Shown here: piece by piece, positions 7,608-15,359 of the stretch
How the letters are laid out: every line of letters begins with the position of its first letter
Numbering within the stretch: position 1 is the first letter of the stretch
From: Rhizobium laguerreae
GTDB taxonomy: Bacteria; Pseudomonadota; Alphaproteobacteria; Rhizobiales; Rhizobiaceae
Length of the DNA: 64,000 bases
Assembly: GCF_002008165.1 (NCBI RefSeq)
Contig: NZ_MRDM01000031.1
Coordinates: forward strand, 62,001 to 126,000
Reading direction: 5' to 3'
Notes under the pieces: generated by a model
What the model was told of the DNA's origin: nothing
Seen by the model: the letters and a program-made list of their open reading frames with translations, nothing else
Database searches by the model: none
Position numbers and translations under genes: made by a program

Positions 7608-9158
7608 GTGAGCACAGTCCGCGACACGCCCCTTCCGCAAGCCGGCAAGGCCGTCGGCATCGATACGCTCGGCATGGCCATGCGCTTCGGCTCGTTCACC
7701 GCGCTCGACAACGTTTCGATCGCCGTTCCGGCCGGCTCTTTTCACGCGCTTCTCGGCGAAAACGGCGCTGGCAAGTCGACGCTCGTCAAATGCATCATGG
7801 GCTTCTATCACGCCACGTCAGGCTCGCTGTCGGTCGATGGCCGCGAGGTGGCGGTCGCCTCACCCAAGGATGCCGCGGCCTATGGGCTCGGCATGGTCTA
7901 CCAGCATTTCACACTGGTTCCCTCTCTGACCGGCGCGGAAAACCTGGTCATCAGCCGCACCGAAGTGCCCGCGGTGATCAACTGGGCCAGGGAACGCAAG
8001 GATCTGGCGGGTTTCATGGAGCGCATGCCGTTCAAGATCCCGCTCGACAGGCCGGTGAGCGAGCTTGCGGCCGGCGAAAAGCAGAAGCTCGAAATCGTCA
8101 AGCAGCTCTATCTCGGCCGCTCCTTCCTGGTGCTCGACGAGCCGACCTCGGTGCTGACGCCGGCCGAAGCCGATGAGATGCTCGGCATCGTGCGCGGGAT
8201 GACCGAGCGCGGCGAGCTCACCGTGCTGATGATTTCCCACAAGTTCCACGAGGTGACGAAGTTCGCTGATGCCGTCTCGATCCTGCGGCGCGGCAAGCTG
8301 GTCGGCACCGGCAAGGTCGGCGAGCTCTCCACCGCCGAGATGGCGGCGATGATGATCGGCGACGTCAAGCTCGCCGAGCTCGACAGCCGTCTGCCGGTGG
8401 CGGAAGCGGCCAAATCCGTGCTCACTGTAAGCCAGGTGAAAGCTCCGGATCGCTCCGGCCTGAAGACGATCGAGATCGACGCGCTGACGGTCCGCGCCGG
8501 CGAGATCGTCGGCATCGCCGGCATATCGGGTAACGGCCAGAAGGAGCTGACGGAAATTCTGGCCGGCCAGCGCCCGACCGATAGCGGCGAGGTCATGGTC
8601 AATGGCGAGACTTACGGCGCCACCCGTGGGGAAACCCGCAAGAACAAGGTGCGTTTCATCCCCGAAGAGCCGTTGCAGAATGCCTGCGCACCCAAGATGA
8701 CCGTGAGCGAGAACCTTGCGTTCCGCACCTTCGACTTGAAGCTGGACGGCAAGGACGCGATCTGGCTGAACAAGGGCAGCATGAAGAAGCGTGCCTCGGC
8801 GCTGATCTCCGACTTCAAGGTCAAGACGGCCTCTTCCTCCTCACCGATCGCAGCGCTTTCGGGCGGTAACGTGCAGCGGGCGGTGCTCGCCCGCGAACTG
8901 ACGGGCGAGGTCGATCTGCTGATCGTCTCGAACCCTTGTTTCGGCCTCGATTTCTCGGCCGTTGCCGAAATCCGCGCCCGCATCATGAAAGCACGCAATT
9001 TAGGTGCCGCCGTGCTGCTGCTTTCCGAAGACCTCGACGAACTGCTCGAGATGTCCGACCGCATCATGGTCATTTCGGAAGGCAGGCTGGTTTACGAGAC
9101 ACCGGCGCGCTCGGCCGATATCGGCGTGATCGGCGCCCACATGGCGGGGCATCATTGA
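7608..9158 (+). CDS. BMP-type ABC transporter ATP-binding protein (double NBD)
   Basis: A 516-residue protein with two ABC domains, as in BMP and ribose-type importers. The first has a full Walker A (GENGAGKST near residues 50-58), signature AAGEKQKLEIVKQL and Walker B FLVLDEPTSVL. The second has a degenerate Walker A (GISGNGQKE) and ends with LSGGNVQRAVLAREL and LLIVSNPCFGLD, in which the catalytic glutamate is replaced; this asymmetry is normal in the family. The start is GTG at 7608, two bases after the cyanurate hydrolase stop, with AAAGGAG overlapping the end of that gene. Unusually, the ATPase is separated from its permeases by three enzyme genes. Confidence 0.92.
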   Translation: MSTVRDTPLPQAGKAVGIDTLGMAMRFGSFTALDNVSIAVPAGSFHALLGENGAGKSTLVKCIMGFYHATSGSLSVDGREVAVASPKDAAAYGLGMVYQHFTLVPSLTGAENLVISRTEVPAVINWARERKDLAGFMERMPFKIPLDRPVSELAAGEKQKLEIVKQLYLGRSFLVLDEPTSVLTPAEADEMLGIVRGMTERGELTVLMISHKFHEVTKFADAVSILRRGKLVGTGKVGELSTAEMAAMMIGDVKLAELDSRLPVAEAAKSVLTVSQVKAPDRSGLKTIEIDALTVRAGEIVGIAGISGNGQKELTEILAGQRPTDSGEVMVNGETYGATRGETRKNKVRFIPEEPLQNACAPKMTVSENLAFRTFDLKLDGKDAIWLNKGSMKKRASALISDFKVKTASSSSPIAALSGGNVQRAVLARELTGEVDLLIVSNPCFGLDFSAVAEIRARIMKARNLGAAVLLLSEDLDELLEMSDRIMVISEGRLVYETPARSADIGVIGAHMAGHH

Positions 9159-9826
9159 TGATGGGGATCAAGGCAGAACCTTTCGCCTTTCCGGTGAAGC
9201 ACGATGAGCTCGCCCTCATCGTCATCGACATGCAGCGCGATTTCGCCGAGCCGGGCGGCTTCGGTGCCAGCCTCGGCAATGATGTCAGCCGTATCACCAG
9301 GATCGTGCCCGATGTCAAACGCCTGATCCAGGGCTTCCGCAATGCCGGCCTGCCTGTGATCCATACGATGGAGTGCCACCGGCCTGATCTCTCCGACTTG
9401 CCGCCGGCCAAACGCGACCGCGGCAATCCTTCGCTCAGGATCGGCGACGAGGGCCCGATGGGCCGCATCCTGATCTCGGGCGAACCCGGCACGGCAATTC
9501 TTCCGGAACTGGCTCCCGTGAAGGGCGAGGTCGTCATCGAAAAACCCGGCAAGGGCGCCTTCTATGCGACCGAACTCGGCACCGTGCTGCAGCAGAAGGG
9601 CATCAAGCAGCTCGTCTTTGCCGGTGTCACCACCGAAGTCTGCGTGCAAACGACGATGCGCGAAGCAAACGACCGCGGCTATGAATGTCTTCTCGCCGAG
9701 GAGGCAACGGAAAGCTATTTCCCCGAATTCAAAGCCGCAGCCATTGCCATGATCCGTGCCCAGGGCGCGATCGTTGGCTGGACCGCCCATGTCGACGACA
9801 TTCTGGAAAGCATCGCCCATGCCTGA
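9158..9826 (+). CDS. Second isochorismatase-fold cysteine hydrolase, biuret/triuret hydrolase-like
   Basis: A 222-residue paralogue of BiuH in the same operon. Triad residues are kept: Asp24 (VIDMQRDF), Lys129 (IEKPGKGAFYAT) and Cys162 (TTEVCVQTTMREANDRGYECLL). It shares the HRPDLSDLPPAKR and GEPG segments with BiuH but the C-terminal region after the catalytic cysteine differs (EATESYFPEF instead of DCCGATDYGN), which is where substrate specificity could change. The start overlaps the ATPase stop (TGATG). Candidates are a second biuret hydrolase, a triuret hydrolase (TrtA-type, also of this family), or an enzyme for carboxybiuret or another ureide. Family confident, substrate open. Confidence 0.85.
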   Translation: MMGIKAEPFAFPVKHDELALIVIDMQRDFAEPGGFGASLGNDVSRITRIVPDVKRLIQGFRNAGLPVIHTMECHRPDLSDLPPAKRDRGNPSLRIGDEGPMGRILISGEPGTAILPELAPVKGEVVIEKPGKGAFYATELGTVLQQKGIKQLVFAGVTTEVCVQTTMREANDRGYECLLAEEATESYFPEFKAAAIAMIRAQGAIVGWTAHVDDILESIAHA

Positions 9827-10172
9827 AACGACCCACGAACGCCTGACGTCAGGCGGCTGGAAGGAGTTGGAATTCGGCCCTTTCCGCGATGCTGTCACCA
9901 TTCACTGGATCCGCCCCTTCGAAGGCGATCAGCCAGGCGTGGCGCTGTTGAAATATGAGCCCGGCGCCTCTGTTCCCCGCCATCGCCACGAGGGGCTCGA
10001 GACCATCCTGGTGCTCGATGGCGTTCAATCCGACGAGACGGGCGATTACGCCAGCGGCAGTTACATCGTCAACGCGCCGGGCAGCGAACACTCGGTCTGG
10101 AGCGAGACCGGCTGTATCGTGCTCATCCAGTGGGACCGGCCCGTGAAAATACTCGAAGAGGAGATTGCCTGA
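9819..10172 (+). CDS. Small cupin protein (ChrR-like)
   Basis: A 117-residue single-domain cupin. Motif 1 is visible as EPGASVPRHRHEGLETILVLDG and motif 2 as GSYIVNAPGSEHSVWSETG, giving possible metal ligands in HRHEG and EH. It resembles the ChrR/anti-ECF cupin and small dioxygenase-like cupins but no zinc-finger domain is attached. The ATG lies 8 bases inside the preceding hydrolase gene, so it is the coupled last gene of the cyanurate/biuret operon. A role in handling a pathway intermediate or in sensing is possible; I cannot assign a reaction. Confidence 0.78.
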   Translation: MPETTHERLTSGGWKELEFGPFRDAVTIHWIRPFEGDQPGVALLKYEPGASVPRHRHEGLETILVLDGVQSDETGDYASGSYIVNAPGSEHSVWSETGCIVLIQWDRPVKILEEEIA

Positions 10173-10223
10173 ACCCGGCAACCGCCTTGGAGATTGGCCC
10201 GACGATCCACAAGGACATGAACG

Positions 10224-11015
10224 TCACAGCAGCATCGAGGCTCCGCGATCGATATAGGTATCCAGGAATTGCTCGAGCCGGGGGTTTCTCGGTCGCTTGA
10301 AGACTTCCTGCGGCGGACCGGTGAACAGCACCTTGCCGTGATCGAGAAAGACGATCTGCTGGCCGACCGTTGCGGCAAATCCGATCTCGTGGGAGACTAC
10401 GACCATCGTCATGCCCTCGGCGGCGAGATCGCGCATGACGTTCAGCACTTCGCCGGTCAACTCAGGATCGAGTGACGACGTCGGCTCGTCAAAGAGCATG
10501 ATCTTTGGGTTGAGGGCAAGCGCCCGGGCAATAGCGACGCGCTGTTGCTGCCCTCCCGAGAGCTGCGACGGATAGTGCCTTGCCCTGCCCGCCAGGCCGA
10601 CCTTGACGAGCTGGGCCATTGCCCGCTCCTCGGCATCCTTACGGCCCATCTTGTGAACGGTCTTCAGCGCTTCGCTGACATTGCCGAGCGCCGTCATATG
10701 CGGCCAGAGATTGAACTGCTGAAAAACCATGCCGATCTGTGATCGGATCCGCCGGTTCACCGCCGCCGGCACCCGCTCACGGACGCCCTTGGCGTTTTCC
10801 GCAAAGCCAAGCACCTCGCCATTGACGGTAATAGTCCCCTCGGTCGATTCCTCGAGAAAGGCCATACAGCGCAGCAGCGTACTCTTGCCGGAACCCGACG
10901 GGCCGATGACGCAGGAAACCTGCCCCTGAACGATATCGAGGTCGATGCCGTGCAGCACGGTGGAGCCGCCGAAGGTCTTGACGAGATTTTTGACTGCGAT
11001 CGCAGGAACGCTCAT
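10224..11015 (-). CDS. Polar amino-acid ABC transporter ATP-binding protein (GlnQ/HisP type)
   Basis: A 263-residue ATPase with Walker A GPSGSGKST near residue 33, signature LSGGQQQRVAIARAL, Walker B IMLFDEPTSSLD and switch VVSHEIGFA, all typical of the HisP/GlnQ/ArtP group. The start is ATG at 11015, overlapping the permease stop by four bases (ATGT/TGA arrangement); a longer in-frame extension belongs to the shadow of the permease gene. It drives uptake through the two following (upstream on this strand) permeases. Substrate cannot be read from the ATPase. Confidence 0.92.
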   Translation of the reverse strand: MSVPAIAVKNLVKTFGGSTVLHGIDLDIVQGQVSCVIGPSGSGKSTLLRCMAFLEESTEGTITVNGEVLGFAENAKGVRERVPAAVNRRIRSQIGMVFQQFNLWPHMTALGNVSEALKTVHKMGRKDAEERAMAQLVKVGLAGRARHYPSQLSGGQQQRVAIARALALNPKIMLFDEPTSSLDPELTGEVLNVMRDLAAEGMTMVVVSHEIGFAATVGQQIVFLDHGKVLFTGPPQEVFKRPRNPRLEQFLDTYIDRGASMLL

Positions 11016-11680
11016 ATGTTGAAAAACCTGAATCTGGTGAGTTTCGTTTCGGCGAGATGACCGAGCCATCCGGTGATTTCGACCAAGGCCCAGTAGAACA
11101 GGGCGAGCACGAAGAGCGCTTCGACGAAAGCATATTGCTGCGAGCCGATGGCGCTCAGCGTCGCCGTCAACTCCGGCACGGTGATGATGGATAGCACGGC
11201 CGTCTCCTTCATGAGGATGATCGTCATGTTGACCGAAGGCGGCAACACCAGCATGGTCATCTCCGGCAGCAATATGCGTCGGATAATCTGTCCTTGCGTC
11301 AGGCCAACGCATATCCCGGCTTCGATATGTCCCTTCGGGACGGCGGCAAAGCCCGAGCGGAATATCTCACTGAAATAAGCCGCGCCGTAGATGGAAAGGC
11401 CGATGACGCCTGCCGGGATCGGATCGAGAGACAATCCGACGAATGGCCCGCCGTAGTAGACGAGGAATATCTGAATCAGGAAGGGCGTGCCGCGGAGCAC
11501 CGCGATGACAATGCCGAACGCCTTGTCCAGGATCACCCCGCCAAAACGTCTGGCGACGGCGACAAGGAAGCCGAGCACGGCAGCGGCCGGGGTGGTGATG
11601 ATCCAGATGATGATGGTGACCCATGCACCGCTGAGGATTTCCGGCAAGTTGCTGAAGATCACATTGATGTCGAAGGTCAT
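11012..11680 (-). CDS. Polar amino-acid ABC transporter permease (HisM/GlnP type) B
   Basis: A 222-residue inner-membrane permease of the His/Glu/Gln family. It shows the consensus EAA loop (EAGICVGLTQGQIIRRILLPEM) and RGTPFLIQIFLVYYGGP, which is diagnostic for this family. I start it at the ATG giving MTFDINVIF, four bases inside the end of permease A; an upstream in-frame ATG would put a long basic tail inside that gene. It pairs with permease A. Confidence 0.9.
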   Translation of the reverse strand: MTFDINVIFSNLPEILSGAWVTIIIWIITTPAAAVLGFLVAVARRFGGVILDKAFGIVIAVLRGTPFLIQIFLVYYGGPFVGLSLDPIPAGVIGLSIYGAAYFSEIFRSGFAAVPKGHIEAGICVGLTQGQIIRRILLPEMTMLVLPPSVNMTIILMKETAVLSIITVPELTATLSAIGSQQYAFVEALFVLALFYWALVEITGWLGHLAETKLTRFRFFNI

Positions 11681-12318
11681 CGCGGCACTCCAGGCAGGGA
11701 GCGTTCGATCAGGCCGCCCGCAAGGGCAACGATCCAATTGATGACGAGATAGATGAGCCCGGCGGAAGCGAAAATCTCGAGCGGCAGGAAGGTACTGCCC
11801 GCAAGGTCCTGGGCCATGCGCGTCAACTCGACGACCCCGACGACCGAGACCAGCGAAGACGCTTTCAGGATAAGGATTGCTTCGTTGACGAGCGCCGGAA
11901 AGGTCAGGCGCAGGGCGATCGGCGCCTTGATGCGGCGGAAGATCTGAACGGGTGTCATGCCGACCATTTCGCCAGACTCGACAAGGCCAGTCGGAACACT
12001 GGAAAATCCGCCGCGCAGATTTTCAGCCTGATAGGCAGCGGTACACAGCGAAAGACCAATGATGGCCGCAACGATGCTCGGCACGTTGATGCCGATCGCC
12101 GGCAGCAGGTTATAGATTAACAGCAGTTGCACCAGCAGCGGCACGCCACGAAAGAAACTGATGAAAATCCGCGCCTGCAGCGCCAGGAGCCGTTGCCGCG
12201 ACAGCAGCATGGCGGAAACGATGATGGCGATCGCAAAGCCGATCAGGATAGAAACCACGCTGATCGTCACCGTGTAGATCGCGGCTTGCAGAAGCAGTTC
12301 GAAAAGTTTGATGGACAT
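11677..12318 (-). CDS. Polar amino-acid ABC transporter permease (HisQ/GlnP type) A
   Basis: A 213-residue permease with RGVPLLVQLLLIYNLLP and the EAA loop ESGEMVGMTPVQIFRRIKAPIA. The start chosen is the ATG giving MSIKLFELL, 98 bases after the binding-protein stop; an in-frame GTG 66 bases further upstream is possible but adds a non-membrane tail. It is the second gene of the importer operon, after the binding protein. Confidence 0.88.
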   Translation of the reverse strand: MSIKLFELLLQAAIYTVTISVVSILIGFAIAIIVSAMLLSRQRLLALQARIFISFFRGVPLLVQLLLIYNLLPAIGINVPSIVAAIIGLSLCTAAYQAENLRGGFSSVPTGLVESGEMVGMTPVQIFRRIKAPIALRLTFPALVNEAILILKASSLVSVVGVVELTRMAQDLAGSTFLPLEIFASAGLIYLVINWIVALAGGLIERSLPGVPR

Positions 12319-12416
12319 GGACGGTATTTGCCTGGGCGCTGCGGCCGTGAACTCCGATGCCACGGCGGATTGCGCCCCAACCACGGGCGGGGCGCGTTCG
12401 TTTCACCGGCAGCTAA

Positions 12417-13244
12417 TCAGAATGCCGGGTCCTTGACAGCATCAGGTGTATCAAAAGATGCACCGAACCACTTCTTCTGCAGCTCAGCCATGCGTCCATC
12501 TGCCTTGATCTTGAGCATCGCGGCATCGATCGCGTCCATCAGAGGCGCATGATCGGCATCCTTGAGGCCGATGAAGCCGAAATAGGACTTCTTGCCAAAT
12601 GGCGGCTGGACGACTTCGAACGTGCCCTTTCGCTGGCTGGCGACGAAGGCGATATTGGGCAGCGAATTGGCAACGCCGGCAATGCGGCCGGCTGCAAGAT
12701 CGGCGTAGGATTCGGTAAAGGCGGGATATTCGCGCACATCGACCGTGGTCGGTAGCGTCTCGGAGAATTCCTTCAACTGGTCGAGCTGAGCAGTTGCCTT
12801 GCCGACGCCGATCTTCTTGCCGGCAATATCTTCCGGCTTGCTGATCGTCGTATCGCCGGCCTTCTTCAGGATCGCAATTGTCGCTTCGGCGATCGGCGGC
12901 GTGAAGCGATAGCGCTCCAAGCGCTTCTTGGTGATCGTCGCAGGACCTGCGACGACATCGAACTTGCCGGCCTCAAGCGCCGGGAAGACGCCATCCCAGG
13001 GAAGCGCCACCCACTCGATCTTGACGCCGAGTTCCTTGCCGATCTCGGCAAAGAGGTCGACGTTCAGGCCTGTGTGTTCACCGGCGTCGATATAGTCGAA
13101 CGGTGCGAAAGCCGTTTCGGTGCCAACCTTGAGGGTGCCGGCTGCCTTGACGGCTGCCAGCGTGTCGGCTGCATGGGCGGAAACGGCTGCTCCGATGAGG
13201 AACGCAGCGCCGACCAGACCCTTCAGCAGTGAATGTGCCTTCAT
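12417..13244 (-). CDS. Polar amino-acid ABC transporter substrate-binding protein
   Basis: A 275-residue periplasmic binding protein of family 3 (lysine/arginine/ornithine, histidine, glutamine, cystine). The signal peptide KAHSLLKGLVGAAFLIGAA is followed by cleavage near SAHAADT. The mature part opens KVGTETAFAPFDYIDAGEHTGLNVDLFAEIGKE-like, the family hallmark, and includes the ligand-gating RYRFTPPIAEATI region. ATG-ATC-ATG occurs at the start; GGAGAG directly abuts the first ATG, so the second ATG (13244) has the correct spacing. First gene of the operon, divergent from a HutC-type regulator. Ligand unknown. Confidence 0.91.
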   Translation of the reverse strand: MKAHSLLKGLVGAAFLIGAAVSAHAADTLAAVKAAGTLKVGTETAFAPFDYIDAGEHTGLNVDLFAEIGKELGVKIEWVALPWDGVFPALEAGKFDVVAGPATITKKRLERYRFTPPIAEATIAILKKAGDTTISKPEDIAGKKIGVGKATAQLDQLKEFSETLPTTVDVREYPAFTESYADLAAGRIAGVANSLPNIAFVASQRKGTFEVVQPPFGKKSYFGFIGLKDADHAPLMDAIDAAMLKIKADGRMAELQKKWFGASFDTPDAVKDPAF

Positions 13245-13335
13245 GATCATCTCTCCAGTTTTTATTCCCCCGGCGGAGGAGTTTTGTTCCCGACTTCGAT
13301 TTTCCTCGGCACGGATTTCTATGCTCCGCTTTTGA

Positions 13336-13353
13336 CTATACAAATAGATATAG
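13336..13353. promoter_or_regulatory. Inverted repeat, candidate operator of the HutC-type regulator
   Basis: CTATA, eight bases, TATAG: a gapped perfect inverted repeat in the 226-bp region between the importer operon and the divergent UTRA regulator. On the minus strand a TTGACA (complement of 13366-13371) lies just upstream, so the repeat would overlap the -10 area of the importer promoter, a repressing position. Based on position and symmetry only. Confidence 0.4.
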
Positions 13354-13470
13354 GCTGGCCTAGAGTGTCAATGTAAAAGACGAGGAACGCAAAATTTGTG
13401 CCGGATGGCGTCGATCTCGCTGGCGTGCTGTTCCGCATTTGTGATCGCTGACGCCGGATGAGGTGCGGAC

Positions 13471-14178
13471 TTGGTGTCGATTTACCAGCGTATTTTCACG
13501 GATATCGAGACGAAGATCATCAGCGGTGATTGGCGGCCCGGCGACCGCATTCCCGTCGAGCACGAGCTGGTGACCGAATATCGGTGTTCGCGCATGACGG
13601 TCAGCAAGGCGCTGTCGGCGCTGGCCGAACGCGGCATGATCGTCAGGCGGCGAAAGACCGGTTCGTTTGTCGCATCGCCCCAGATCGACCGCACCGTGAT
13701 GGATATCCAGGATATCAGCACCGAAGCGGAACTGGCCGGGCACGAACACCGCTTCGAAATCCTCGCCCGCACGGTCGAGCGCCTTGGAGAGGCGGAGGCG
13801 CAGCAGCTGTCGGAGCCTCCCGATGCAGAAGTCCTCAGGCTTCAATGCCTGCATATCGTCGATGGCAGACCGAATGCCATCGAGCGGCGGATCATCATGC
13901 TCGATGCCGTGCCACGGGCGAGAGAAGAGAGCTTCGCCTCGATCCCGCCCGGCAAATGGCTGCTTGAGCAGGTCCCCTGGTCCAAGGCCAAACATGTCAT
14001 TCGTGCCGTCTCGGCCGATACCGTGACGGCCCGGATCCTGCAGACGGAGAGGGGCGAGGCCTGCCTGAGCCTGATCCGCCAGACCTGGCAGAACGGGCGC
14101 ACGGTGACATATGTCGAGATTACCCATCCAGGCGATCGCTTCCAATTTGCAGGGACGTTTCACCCGACGGCAATTTGA
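13471..14178 (+). CDS. GntR-family (HutC/UTRA subfamily) transcriptional regulator
   Basis: A 235-residue regulator: winged helix at residues 1-70 (CSRMTVSKALSALAERGMIVRRRKTGSFV) and a UTRA ligand domain from about 80 to 235, with the family's terminal strand region (TWQNGRTVTYVEITHPGDRFQF). It closely resembles HutC, the urocanate-responsive histidine-utilisation repressor, but no hut genes are present here. The start is TTG at 13471, spaced seven bases from GATGAGG; GTG at 13474 is the alternative. It is divergent from the amino-acid importer, which it probably controls. Confidence 0.87.
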   Translation: MVSIYQRIFTDIETKIISGDWRPGDRIPVEHELVTEYRCSRMTVSKALSALAERGMIVRRRKTGSFVASPQIDRTVMDIQDISTEAELAGHEHRFEILARTVERLGEAEAQQLSEPPDAEVLRLQCLHIVDGRPNAIERRIIMLDAVPRAREESFASIPPGKWLLEQVPWSKAKHVIRAVSADTVTARILQTERGEACLSLIRQTWQNGRTVTYVEITHPGDRFQFAGTFHPTAI

Positions 14179-14207
14179 GCTGGCAAAAATCACGAGAGGC
14201 TCCGTAA

Positions 14208-15140
14208 GTGACCGATGAGCGCTTCAAGGCGATCCCGCTGAAAAGTTTGCAGGCGTTCGAGGCGGTGGGGCGCTGCGGCGGCGTGACGGCGGCAGCCCTC
14301 GAGCTCAAGGTGTCGCCGGGGGCCATCAGCCAGCAGATCCGCAAGATCGAAAGCTTTCTTGGAATTTCGCTTCTGGAGCGCAGCGGACGAACCGTCGAGC
14401 TGACCGCCTGGGGCCGGCTCTACCATCAGGAGATATCGAAGGGGTTCGAGCAATTTGCGCTCGCCGGGCAATTGTTGGAAAAGGCGCGCAACGAGACGGC
14501 GCTGGTGCTCAGTGCGCTTTCCTCCGTTGTCAACAAATGGATCGGCAGGCGCATCTTCGACTGGCAGGCGCTTCATCCCGACGTTCCAGTGAGAATTATC
14601 GGACGCGATAAGGAGCCCCGGATCGGCTTCGACGATGTTGATTTCCGCGTCAGCTACGGATCGGACGTGCTGCAGCACGAACATTATACCGAACTGTTTC
14701 GCGATTGGGTGGTGCCTGCCTGTTCGCCGGCGCTGATGCGGGATCGCGCGCATGCGGCGCGCGATCTCTTCGAACAGCCCCTCCTCCATGTCGAGTGGGA
14801 ACGGCACTTCACTCCCTACCCGAGTTGGGCGGAGTTTGCCGCCAAGGCCGGGGTCTCCTTCGATGCGGCAACGCCGGGCCTCTCCTTCACCCTGTCGAGC
14901 AGTGCGATTGACGCCGCCGTCAACAAGCGCGGTGTCGTTCTCGCGCAGATGTCGATGATATCAGATGAGCTCGAGGCGCAAACGCTCGTCATTCCCGTCG
15001 ACCTGCGCATTGCTCTGCGGGAAAGCTATTTTCTCGCCTGGGATCGGGCGGCCTTGCAGAAGCCCTACGGGCGCGAATTCCGCGATTGGCTCATTGCTAT
15101 TTCCCGTCAGCAGGCCCTGGCGTCCGCGCCTGCTGGATAA
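14208..15140 (+). CDS. LysR-family transcriptional regulator (GcvA-like)
   Basis: A 310-residue LTTR. The N-terminal winged helix is LKSLQAFEAVGRCGGVTAAALELKV-like, with SPGAISQQIRKIESFLGISLLER as recognition helix and linker; residues from about 95 onward form the periplasmic-protein-like effector domain. The opening 'IPLKSLQAFEAVGR' and the PACSP motif place it in the GcvA/AmpR group. The start is GTG with GAGAGG seven bases upstream. It ends immediately before a hairpin repeat, and the monooxygenase gene follows in the same orientation, so that cluster is its likely target. Confidence 0.87.
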   Translation: MTDERFKAIPLKSLQAFEAVGRCGGVTAAALELKVSPGAISQQIRKIESFLGISLLERSGRTVELTAWGRLYHQEISKGFEQFALAGQLLEKARNETALVLSALSSVVNKWIGRRIFDWQALHPDVPVRIIGRDKEPRIGFDDVDFRVSYGSDVLQHEHYTELFRDWVVPACSPALMRDRAHAARDLFEQPLLHVEWERHFTPYPSWAEFAAKAGVSFDAATPGLSFTLSSSAIDAAVNKRGVVLAQMSMISDELEAQTLVIPVDLRIALRESYFLAWDRAALQKPYGREFRDWLIAISRQQALASAPAG

Positions 15141-15240
15141 TTTCTCAAATCGGAATCGATTTGAGAAATTATGCACCGATTCAAAAATGTTACAGCGTCC
15201 TTTGCGCGTCAGAAAAGACGCGCGGCACTGTAAGCCGATA
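15138..15240. repeat. Composite palindromic Rhizobium intergenic element, copy 1
   Basis: First a perfect 15-bp inverted repeat with loop GAAT (TAATTTCTCAAATCG at 15138-15152, its complement at 15157-15171), then a short linker and a second hairpin with arms GCGCGTC / GACGCGC flanked by TTACAG / CTGTAA (about 15191-15234). The same two-hairpin layout occurs in opposite orientation at 48017-48110. The first arm overlaps the end of the LysR gene. It can act as a terminator in RNA; the repeated structure is typical of small palindromic elements scattered in Rhizobiaceae intergenic DNA. Confidence 0.7.
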
Positions 15241-15359
15241 CTTTAGAAAAACTAAAACGGAACTCAGCTGCGCGATGTTGATGAAAAATTGCGCCTGGCG
15301 ATAATTTGCGCAGTCGCCCCCCACCGTTGGCGGCGTGGCCGACATAGCAGGAGAGCTCG

